A stretch of DNA of 64,000 bases, taken from contig OY969623.1 of assembly GCA_963701675.1 (NCBI GenBank), forward strand, positions 7,378,001 to 7,442,000. Direction: 5' to 3'. The stretch comes from G963701675 sp963701675 (GTDB lineage Bacteria; Planctomycetota; Planctomycetia; Gemmatales; Gemmataceae). The position numbers were made by a program, and so were the translations under genes. This document shows positions 54,508 to 62,411 of the stretch, piece after piece; position 1 is the first letter of the stretch, and the number at the start of each line of letters is the position of its first letter. Below the pieces are notes generated by a model. It worked only from the letters and a program-made list of their open reading frames with translations. It had not been told where the DNA came from and made no database searches.

Positions 54508-56700
54508 CTAGCAATCCATGTCTGATCCGGAGAACGCGACCTGAGCCGTCTGACGATTGTCCTCGTCGGGCGAATCTAGCATGTGGGCGCGCAGGACATC
54601 TTTTAGCCATGCAGGAATGTCGGCCGGGTTATCGGAGCGCGCGACAAACCGGGCGAGGCCGGAGAAGGCGAACGCCAGGTCATCGCGAATGTCCTTTTCT
54701 TCTGAGCGGCGTTCAAAGGCAGCGCTGGCGAAGAAGCGAGCTGCGCCTTCTAATTGCGTTACCGTCAGCGGCACCGAACGCACGCAATCGAAGAGCTCCG
54801 GGAGGGGAGTTCGCAAGAGAAGCAATTCAGGCACGGTTTCGTACGCGGGGTAACCCGACCACGGACCGGCGCCGCCACCGAACCACGCCAAGAGGGCGAG
54901 GATTCGATCGCGGGAATTGAGATACGCACCCGCCAGCGCGGTCTCGAACTGCGTCAAGTCCTCGAACGGCTCCACGCCTTGACTGACTTTGATAAAAGGC
55001 AGGCGCAGGCATTCGGGCATGGCTTCCACCCAACGCCGCCAGTCCTGACGTTGCTCTTCATCTCGATGCTCCGATTCCAAACGTTCCGTCTGCGGGCCGG
55101 TGATGCCACGCGCGGCAAGCCAATTGGACAAACGCTCTCCATCCAGTAGTTCGGCGTCGTCCTTCCAGGCGGACCAACGGATAGTCCGGCCATGATGCAA
55201 GCCGATGACGGCGAGCCGTTCACCTTTACGTCCGAGCAATTCGATCGCCATGTCGCCGACACACATGCAGTGGCCGGCGCCGCCGTCCAATATGGCCAGT
55301 GCGGCCTTCAATTCACCAATCTCCGCGTGCGCCGTCGCCTCGTATGCCACCGAGTCCCCTAAAGGGGTGTCCCGTGCAACGCCGCCGTCCCAAACACGGG
55401 CACGGACTGCCAGTTTCAACATCGTGTCAAACGAAGTTTGCGTCGGCTGCGGTGCCGTGGAACGCATATGCTCCAGCGTAAGTGCATCGACCGCCCCCAT
55501 CGACCCGGTGGCAAAGCGTACGGACGCGAATCCCAATGTCGCGGTATTGTCTTCCAGAACTGTGAACGGCGGTTCGTCCTCGCCGCCACAGAACAACGGC
55601 TGCGGATTACAAATGACCGGGAGCTCCGTAGCCTTGGCAATCATCGCTGGTACGCTCTCTACCCCGCGCCCAAACCCGTCGCCCGCGGTTGACGGCCGCG
55701 CACCCGGTGTCACCGAAAGGGACCCGCTCGACTGAAGCAAGATGTCGTCCAATGAAGTAGACGAGCGGTGGTTCAACAAGGACACAAAAGGCCAGCGCAA
55801 GCAGCTGTTCAGCATCGGTTGGCCTGTACGCGTGCGCCGGGCAAAAGCGACCGGTTGATCGGTAACATTGGGGACCGACAGGGAGCGCAGCCGCCGAGTG
55901 ATGACCTGTGCACATTTTGAGCGTGATTCCTGCGGCGTCGTTTGGACTTCTATAATGAGCCGACCGCCGGGAAGAATCGCGCACGCGACTTGCGTTTCCG
56001 CCACGCTACCAGCCAACTCAGCGTAACACCGATCCAGTTGCAATTGTGTCGCACGCACATACTCGGTGAACGCAGCCGGTTGCACCCGTTCATGGATTTG
56101 CTGATCCGGAGTGAGCAACAGAATGAAGTCCGGCGGTGGTTCCGATTCTCCATCCTCGGCGTTGCCGCTCGCTCGAAGCGACCGTTTCCGCCGCAGGTAT
56201 GCGCAGCCCAAAAGCCCGATGCCGACACACCCCGCCAGCGCGCCGCTGCCTCCCAACACGAGGGCGGCGGTTCGGATGCCGGGTTCAAGCACGGAAATCT
56301 GTAGCTCGCCCGGCTTGTAGTGTACCGGCACCTTGATTCCCAGCGGGTATCGATCCAGATTATCGAGGGATTTCTGAAATGGGCCGTACCAAAGCTGCTC
56401 GGAAGTGTAGGTTTTCTGGTCGACGTTGTATTCGTAAGCGATAACGGCCTCGGCCTTCTTTTTCTGACCCTGCCCTTTCTGATGCCGTACCGAAGTAACG
56501 ATGACTCCGTCCACTTTGGGCCAATTCCGGCTCGCCGCGCCGTTCAGAATGTCTGGGACGCCCATGACCAAGAGTGCAACGGAGGCAATGCTGGCGATGA
56601 CACCAAAGGTCACCCAGTGAAATACCGATTCCCTTTGTGCGTCCGCCTTGAGCACTTTGAGCTGCCGTTGCTCGGGCCGGATTCGATCAATGGTTGCCAC
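54508..56700 (-). CDS. DUF3592-type membrane protein with large unknown domain
   Basis: A 730-aa protein in one unbroken frame. An N-terminal TM helix (WVTFGVIASIASVALLVMGV) is followed by a DUF3592-like domain (KVDGVIVTSVRHQKGQGQKK, AVIAYEYNVDQKTYTSEQLW, VPVHYKPGELQISVLEPG) and a second TM helix (AALVLGGSGALAGCVGIGLL). The remaining ~500 residues are soluble and unrecognised: SLDDILLQSSGSLSVTPGAR, ILDGGAGHCMCVGDMAIELL, LLALLAWFGGGAGPWSGYPA. The domain order suggests a membrane-anchored protein with a cytoplasmic body. It stands alone between the relic region and the IS element. Confidence 0.75.
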   Translation of the reverse strand: MATIDRIRPEQRQLKVLKADAQRESVFHWVTFGVIASIASVALLVMGVPDILNGAASRNWPKVDGVIVTSVRHQKGQGQKKKAEAVIAYEYNVDQKTYTSEQLWYGPFQKSLDNLDRYPLGIKVPVHYKPGELQISVLEPGIRTAALVLGGSGALAGCVGIGLLGCAYLRRKRSLRASGNAEDGESEPPPDFILLLTPDQQIHERVQPAAFTEYVRATQLQLDRCYAELAGSVAETQVACAILPGGRLIIEVQTTPQESRSKCAQVITRRLRSLSVPNVTDQPVAFARRTRTGQPMLNSCLRWPFVSLLNHRSSTSLDDILLQSSGSLSVTPGARPSTAGDGFGRGVESVPAMIAKATELPVICNPQPLFCGGEDEPPFTVLEDNTATLGFASVRFATGSMGAVDALTLEHMRSTAPQPTQTSFDTMLKLAVRARVWDGGVARDTPLGDSVAYEATAHAEIGELKAALAILDGGAGHCMCVGDMAIELLGRKGERLAVIGLHHGRTIRWSAWKDDAELLDGERLSNWLAARGITGPQTERLESEHRDEEQRQDWRRWVEAMPECLRLPFIKVSQGVEPFEDLTQFETALAGAYLNSRDRILALLAWFGGGAGPWSGYPAYETVPELLLLRTPLPELFDCVRSVPLTVTQLEGAARFFASAAFERRSEEKDIRDDLAFAFSGLARFVARSDNPADIPAWLKDVLRAHMLDSPDEDNRQTAQVAFSGSDMDC

Positions 56701-57030
56701 GGCGAACCCCTCTCCTGGGCATGTGGGACGATGCGAGCGGAGTATCGAGCCTTCACGGTGCTAGTTTTCGCATTGTATGCTCGCGCTGCCTCGATGCGTA
56801 CCGCAAGGCGGAATCGGCATTTGAGCAGGATGCGTTGCTGGATGGCGTTCGTTTGCGCTGGGACCTCTAATGTGGCCGAAGGTGGGCCTCCCTGCCCGCT
56901 TGTTGAGGCCGTGTTGTTACTTCGCTTTTCGGTGATTCTGCGAAGCGCAACGTTTTGCGTTCTTGGCATTTATTGGATTGGTGTGTGGAGGAGACGCGCC
57001 AGGTCCTGAACCTGAAAACGGCACATTTAG
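56701..57030. other. Intergenic region upstream of the IS element
   Basis: About 330 bp holding the presumed promoter of the DUF3592 gene. No gene or repeat recognised. It ends with TTA, which is repeated directly after the IS element. Confidence 0.4.
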
Positions 57031-57921
57031 AGCGCCTAACAAAATGACCTAGGTCGAAACAGTTACGGTTGTTAATGTCATGGGCGTACAAGGAGGTACG
57101 ATCATGGCCAAGGTACTGCTGGACGATTCGTTATGGGCGGAACTCGAACCCCATCTTCCGAAGGCCAAGCCCCGACGACGACGATTTCCAGGTCGCAAGC
57201 CCATCGGCAATCGACAGGCTCTGACGGGCATTCTCTTCGTGCTCCAAACGGGCATTCCCTGGGAGTATCTGCCGCAGGAACTTGGTTGCGGCAGTGGGAT
57301 GACTTGCTGGCGACGCCTGCGCGATTGGGGACGGCTCGGCGTCTGGGACAAACTCCACCGGGTTATGTTGGCCAAGTTGCGCGAGGCCGACAAGATCGAT
57401 TGGTCTCGCGCGGTTGCGGATTCCGCGTCCGTGCGCGCCGTTTTTGGGGGGCGGACACCGGCCCCAACCCCACCGATCGCCGCAAAAAAGGCTCGAAACA
57501 CCATGTGGTCACGGACGCCAACGGCATTCCGTTGGCAGCCCAGGTCAGTGCCGCGAATCGTCACGACGTGACCCAACTGCTGACGTTGGTCGATGCGATC
57601 CCGTCGATCGGCGGGAAGCCCGGCCGACCTCGTCATCGGCCGCAACGGGTTCAGGGTGATCGGGCTTACCATTCGGAACCGCATCGCAAGGAACTGCGTA
57701 GACGCGGTATCACGCCGGTGCTGGCCAAGCGCGGTGCCGAACACGGCAGCGGACTGGGGGTATTCCGGTGGGTCGTCGAACGGACGCTGAGTTGGCTGCA
57801 TCAATATCGTCGCTTGCGTGTCCGCTACGAACGTCGCGCCGACATTCATCGAGCATTCCTTACGTTGGGATGTAGCTTGATCTGCTACAAGTGCTTGGTT
57901 GGGTCATTTTGTTAGAGGCTC
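57031..57921 (+). mobile_element. IS5-family insertion sequence, 891 bp, apparently complete
   Basis: The termini are imperfect inverted repeats: GAGCGCCTAACAAAATGACC at the left and GAGCCTCTAACAAAATGACC read inward at the right. A TTA duplication flanks them (57028-57030 and 57922-57924). One transposase is encoded in two frames with a slippery T5G6 run, as in the IS427-like group. Intact ends and target duplication suggest a recent insertion. Confidence 0.9.
57104..57915 (+). CDS. IS5-family transposase, made by -1 frameshifting
   Basis: orfA starts at ATG 57104 behind AGGAGG: LLDDSLWAELEPHLPKAKPR, NRQALTGILFVLQTGIPWEY and DWSRAVADSASVRAVFGG, where VADSAS holds the first catalytic Asp. At 57441-57451 (TTTTTGGGGGG) ribosomes can slip to the -1 frame, which continues GADTGPNPTDRRKKGSKHHV, VQGDRAYHSEPHRKELRRRG (second Asp) and RWVVERTLSWLHQYRRLRVR (Glu with the R-x-x-ER-x-x-W signature). 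The DDE triad is complete in the fused product of about 270 aa. Here the frameshift is normal for the family, unlike those elsewhere in the window. Confidence 0.9.
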
Positions 57922-58186
57922 TTAGAAAGCGTTGAGCTTGCGTCTCGCTTGCGTTGCTAGCTAAGTCCCGCCAACAAGTTGGGACGGTCGCTGCACTTCA
58001 CTTGCGTTGTACGCGCGCGGCGCTTGAATGGCCAACATTGTCCCCAATTTGTCCCCAAGTGCATCGCATACATCACTTTGTTCGATCCACCTTTCGGTCC
58101 ATCAGCGCCGCCTCGGCGATTGCGGGAAACAAGACTAATCCAGAATCCTCCGCTACACGCAAATCAACGACAGCCGCGCGACGACG

Positions 58187-58551
58187 CAAGGCCCCTCCTT
58201 GTCGGGCTCCCTCAGCTCGAACACCAATTGACTGGGATTATCCAGGGCCAATTTCCCGCAGCGGAATACCACCTGGAACGGAGTGTTTTTGTATCGTTCG
58301 AAGTTCGCGTAATATGTGCCGATCAGCGGTTTCATCTCATCGGGCACTTTGCCGGCGCCCTCGCGCTGGAGCAGCGCATCCTGGATCGTCGTCTCCAACC
58401 GGATCGTACTGACCTGGCCCCGCGATTGCGTGAAGTAACAGACGATCAGGTTCTCCGCGGGAAAGGCCCAAGCGCCTGTACCATCGGAACCGCCGTGGCC
58501 GATGGCCCTCACTTCCGTCTGGGTAGGACTTTCGCCGGGTGCGTAGAGCAA
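58187..58551 (-). pseudogene. Duplicated fragment of the serine hydrolase gene
   Basis: Nearly identical to 43487-43848. It codes LYAPGESPTQTEVRAIGHGG, GTGAWAFPAENLIVCYFTQS and KLALDNPSQLVFELREPDKE. It lacks the 5' two thirds of the gene and the last ~40 codons. At the right it joins a Calx-beta fragment directly. It reads through the position where the longer copy is frameshifted. Confidence 0.88.
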
Positions 58552-58880
58552 GCGTCAACGACGTGACCAAGTCAGAGGGCAAGCTTCGCCAGACCACGCT
58601 TTTCACGTTCACCGTCACCCTTGCGGCTGCCTACGACCAGGCGGTGACAATGTCGTTCAGCACCGCCAATGGCACGGCCACGGCCGGCACCGACTACGTC
58701 GCCAAGACCGGCACCCTGACCTTCAACCCCGGCGAGACGACGAAGACGATTACGATCGTAGTCAAGGGTGACAACAAGTCAGAGCCCGATGAGACGTTCT
58801 ACCTGGACTTGTTCGGCAATAGCAGCAATTCGCTGTTCAGCAAATATCGTGGCATCGGCGCGATCCTGAACGACGATTGA
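58551..58880 (+). pseudogene. Calx-beta domain, C-terminal fragment of a surface protein
   Basis: One Calx-beta domain of ~109 residues without a start: SVNDVTKSEGKLRQTTLFTF, MSFSTANGTATAGTDYVAKT, GTLTFNPGETTKTITIVVKG and SEPDETFYLDLFGNSSNSLF, ending AILNDD and TGA. Calx-beta units bind calcium and are usually tandem in large surface proteins, so most of the gene is missing. Confidence 0.82.
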
Positions 58881-59029
58881 TCGCACGGTTGAAGAAACCG
58901 GCGATTCTTTCATCGAAAAATTCCATTCCCGCGCGGCTAATTTCGACCGTGTTTCGGGCTTAGTGCCGTAGAGAGCCGTTACGAACATCCAACGACAATT
59001 CTTCGCCAGCCTGTGAAAGGAGTTTGACC

Positions 59030-61408
59030 GTGTTCAACACTCTATTCCGTTTCGGCAACAAGCCTTCCACGTTGCATCACTCGCAAGTGCCGCGAACGAA
59101 AGCGCGGCGGCCCTGGACACCGACGATTGAGGTTCTGGAAGACCGCACGTTGTTATCGCTATCTTTCGGCTCCGCCTTTCGGGTCGGCGGGTCGATGATC
59201 AACGACAGTGGCAACGGAATCACCGTCGACGCCGCAGGCAATACCTACGTCACCGGCTCCTTTTCGGGTACGGTCGATTTCGACCCGGGCCCCGGCACCC
59301 TCAACCTGACCACCGCCGGGGGCCAGAATTGCTTCGTGGCGAAATTCACGGCGGGCGACACCTTGGCCTGGGCCAAGCGCATGGGCGGCGTTGGGCACGA
59401 CGCGCCAGGGAAAGTCGCCCTGGACGGCGCTGGTAACGTCTACGTAAGCGGAGGGTTCAATTCAACTGGCGACTTCGGCCCGTTTAGCCTCACCAGCGCC
59501 GGCGGCATGGACATCTTTGTGGCCAAGCTAGACGGTGCGGGCAACTTCATCTGGGCTCGGCGCATGGGCAGTGTCTCTAACCATGACAACGGAGTTGGGA
59601 TCGCGTCCGATGGGGCAGGCAACGTCTACACCACGGGCAACTTCGCGGGGACGGCCGACTTCGGCCCGTTCAGCCTCACCAGCGCCGCCACCAGCCTCGG
59701 CGCACACAACACCTTTGTGGCGAAGCTTGATGGCGCCGGTAACTTCGCCTGGGCCAAGCGCCTGGGCGGCAGCCTGGGCGCCGGCGCCAATGGCCTCGTG
59801 CTTGACGGTGTCGGGAGTGTTTACACGACGGGGACTTTTGCGGGCACGGCTGACTTCGACCCCGGCCCCGGTACCGTCAACCTCACCAGCGCAGGAAGCG
59901 CGGACATTTTCGTGTCCAAGCTGGACGGCGCGGGCAACTTCACCTGGGCCAAGCGCATAGGCGGCGCCGATGGAGATTTCTCGAGTGCGATCACCCGCGA
60001 CGTCGCCGGCAACGTGTACCTTGCCGGCAGTTTCTCGGGGACGGCGGACTTCGACCCCGGCGCCGGCGTCTATAACCTCACCAGCGCAGGAAGCTCGGAC
60101 ATCTTCGTGTTGAAACTCACCGGCGCGGGCGACTTCGCTTGGGCGAAGCGCATGGGCGGCAACGGGGGTGCTTATGGTACCGACATCGCGCTCGACGGAG
60201 CCGGGAACGTCTACACCACCGGCAGCTTCTCGGGGACGGCCGACTTCGACCCCGGCGCCGGCGTCTATAACCTCACCAGCGCGGACTACGCGACTGACGT
60301 CTTCGTGTCGAAGCTCACCGGCGCGGGCGACTTCGGTTGGGCCGGCCGCATGGGCGGGCCCGAGGGGGAGAACTACGGCTGGGGGATCGCTCTGGACGGC
60401 GACGGCAACGTACACACCACCGGCCACTTCTCTTCATCCGCCGCCGACTTTGATCCCGGCACCGGATCCTACACCCTCACCAGCGCGGGCGGCAGGGATA
60501 TCTTCGTGTCGAAGCTCGTTCCGCCCCCGGCGTGCACGTTCAATTCTTCCACCGGTGTCATTAGCGGCACCAGCAACAACGCGGCGCAACTGCGAATCAG
60601 CGGCACATCGACCAACATTTATTGCAACTCGACTTTTATCGCCAACACGCCACTTCTTAATCTCACCTTTAATGCCGGCACGGGCGCCAACAGCCTTACC
60701 GTAGATGACGTGCTTTACGGCTACGGCGACACCTATTACATCTCGGACACACAGGTGCGCATCCCGTCGTTCGCCTACACGGTCAATTTCAACGCGAACG
60801 TCACGAATCTGATCCTCTTTACCGGCGCCGGTAACGACCTTGTCCGAATCACCAACAACAGTGGGACCCTCGATTGGATGCGTGACACCCTGGTTGATTG
60901 CGGGGCAGGAGGTGACAACCTCCAGGTCAGCGATCATAACTATGCCTGGGGGGACCAGTACGTGGTCTTCTCGACCGGTGTTTGGTCTGGCGGGATTCGA
61001 CTTCCGACGATCGGTCTCGACATCAACTTCGGCAAGATCGAGAAGGTTGACCTCTTCCCAAGTCCGCATGCCAACACCGTCGTGAACACAAGTGGGTATA
61101 ATCCGTCGCACTTCATCTTGAACATCATCATGGGTCCCCCGCCGTTCGGCCCTGGAACCGCACCTTCTGGCGGAGGCTCGGGCGGTGGGCAGCGTCCGGC
61201 GAAGCCCCTCGATAGGCAGGCGAAGTGGTCGGAACCGACCGATGACGATGCGGGAGTTCTCGATCTCCAGGGTACACAGGGAGGCACGGCCAAGCGGACC
61301 AGCCGCGCAGCCATCTCGCCGCCGTTGCTAGCGGATGAGTTCGTCAACGACTCGTTCCAGATCGACGGGCTGCCGTTGTTCTCAGCGGACGCATCGGAAG
61401 GAATTTGA
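59030..61408 (+). CDS. Repeat-rich exported surface protein
   Basis: 792 aa from GTG 59030, chosen because AGGAG (59017-59021) is well placed for it and too close for the TTG at 59024. The N-terminus has TPTIEVLEDRTLLSLSFGSA, the planctomycete LEDR motif. Residues ~45-500 are about eight SBBP-like repeats of ~55 aa (GAGNVYTTGSFSGTADFDPG, YNLTSAGSSDIFVLKLTGAG, DFAWAKRMGG). Residues ~505-700 are beta-rich sequence with ANSLTVDDVLYGYGDTYYIS. The C-terminal ~90 residues are disordered and Gly/Pro/Lys rich. It is probably exported and displayed at the cell surface. Confidence 0.85.
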   Translation: MFNTLFRFGNKPSTLHHSQVPRTKARRPWTPTIEVLEDRTLLSLSFGSAFRVGGSMINDSGNGITVDAAGNTYVTGSFSGTVDFDPGPGTLNLTTAGGQNCFVAKFTAGDTLAWAKRMGGVGHDAPGKVALDGAGNVYVSGGFNSTGDFGPFSLTSAGGMDIFVAKLDGAGNFIWARRMGSVSNHDNGVGIASDGAGNVYTTGNFAGTADFGPFSLTSAATSLGAHNTFVAKLDGAGNFAWAKRLGGSLGAGANGLVLDGVGSVYTTGTFAGTADFDPGPGTVNLTSAGSADIFVSKLDGAGNFTWAKRIGGADGDFSSAITRDVAGNVYLAGSFSGTADFDPGAGVYNLTSAGSSDIFVLKLTGAGDFAWAKRMGGNGGAYGTDIALDGAGNVYTTGSFSGTADFDPGAGVYNLTSADYATDVFVSKLTGAGDFGWAGRMGGPEGENYGWGIALDGDGNVHTTGHFSSSAADFDPGTGSYTLTSAGGRDIFVSKLVPPPACTFNSSTGVISGTSNNAAQLRISGTSTNIYCNSTFIANTPLLNLTFNAGTGANSLTVDDVLYGYGDTYYISDTQVRIPSFAYTVNFNANVTNLILFTGAGNDLVRITNNSGTLDWMRDTLVDCGAGGDNLQVSDHNYAWGDQYVVFSTGVWSGGIRLPTIGLDINFGKIEKVDLFPSPHANTVVNTSGYNPSHFILNIIMGPPPFGPGTAPSGGGSGGGQRPAKPLDRQAKWSEPTDDDAGVLDLQGTQGGTAKRTSRAAISPPLLADEFVNDSFQIDGLPLFSADASEGI

Positions 61409-61458
61409 CCGTGACATGCTTGTGTCACACATACACAAGCACACGAGGAGGTTTTCCA

Positions 61459-61526
61459 TGTTGCATTCATGGTGGAAGCGTCACGATACCCGATCATCCC
61501 CGCGGAAAGGGCGCAGTGACCTGTAG
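61459..61526 (+). pseudogene. Start fragment of another surface protein
   Basis: GAGGAGG is followed by ATG 61459 and MLHSWWKRHDTRSSPRKGRS before a premature stop. A basic start of this kind leads planctomycete LEDR-type surface proteins, whose LEDR motif should follow here. The rest has been replaced by a minus-strand transposase fragment. Confidence 0.5.
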
Positions 61527-61865
61527 GGACGATGCCTTGGTTTGGTGAGAACCGATCGGTGGCGGTGGTGGTGGCTCTTTGCGCATGCGACTGACGGTGC
61601 AGCTAGCCAAGTGCAACCCGGCACGAGCTAATATCTGGGCCGTTTTGACCTTGCCAAGTCGGGGACACAGAAGGTGCAAACGCTGCACCAGCGCGCGGAC
61701 GAAATCCGGGAACTTGTTAACCGGTGGCTGAGTTTGCAGCAGAGCTTTGGGTCCCTCTTCGTCGAGGCGACTCATCCAAGATGCAATCGTGGGCGTGGTG
61801 AGATGGAAGTTCCTTGGGCCGGAGTTTTTGGCGCGGCGTTTCTGCCGTGGGGCGCGCTTTATCAA
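61527..61865 (-). pseudogene. Transposase N-terminal fragment
   Basis: The minus frame reads FHLTTPTIASWMSRLDEEGP, KALLQTQPPVNKFPDFVRAL, LCPRLGKVKTAQILARAGLH and ASCTVSRMRKEPP, a pair of HTH domains as found before an rve integrase core. The core itself is absent. It is a second, different transposase relic beside the one at 2091-2653. Confidence 0.7.
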
Positions 61866-61889
61866 CAGTCAAGTGGTGCGCGATTCTCG

Positions 61890-62015
61890 GCGGCGAAGAA
61901 AAATACCGAACGCTTGCCGAGGCGATGCCGCATTTCGTCTGGCAGACTGACGCCGAAGGTCGCCCCGAATATGCAAGCGCCCAGGGAGACGACAAGATCG
62001 CCTGGTACGAGAACT
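61890..62015 (+). pseudogene. PAS-domain scrap joined to an FG-GAP scrap
   Basis: EEKYRTLAEAMPHFVWQTDA and EGRPEYA are the start of a PAS sensor domain. They are followed at once by GDDKIAWYEN, a phrase typical of FG-GAP/VCBS repeats. Neither piece is a complete domain. Confidence 0.5.
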
Positions 62016-62191
62016 GTACGCGCTGTGTCGTGGGTGGTCTACAGAGCGATCCGGTGGTGCCCATTATTGTGCCGCTCCCGCCCGCACCGCCTGTCCCGTT
62101 CGAAAAAACCCGCGAAGTTACGATCATGAACGAACGGTTGCCTTTCCGCCTCGCATTCGTGAGCCGGAGAAAGGCGCTTCCGGGGATCTAG

Positions 62192-62411
62192 AACTTCGCC
62201 CCAATGGATTCAACCGCCGAAGAAGTGTCGGTGATACCGGTGGCCGTTGCTTGCTCCTGCAGAATACAAGCCTCGATGATTTGAATCCGCCGTCTCAAGA
62301 TTCTTGCAATCCGTGGCACACCAGAGCATAATAAACTCTCCACTTTCGCTCTGACTCGTACGAAGCTTGCAATCTGGTGGACTCATTGACTTTTAACGAA
62401 GGGGCTTTGCA
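62192..62411. other. Intergenic region, no gene seen
   Basis: About 220 bp before the metalloprotease gene. It should hold its promoter. AAGGGG at about 62399 precedes the start codon. No repeat was noticed. Confidence 0.4.

Noticed and set aside
57441..57451. T5G6 run in the IS element as another damaging frameshift
   Set aside because: The position and -1 direction match normal programmed frameshifting in IS5-family transposases.
59528..60427. 299-aa minus-strand frame opposite the SBBP-like protein
   Set aside because: Its repeats are simply the complement of the plus-strand repeats.
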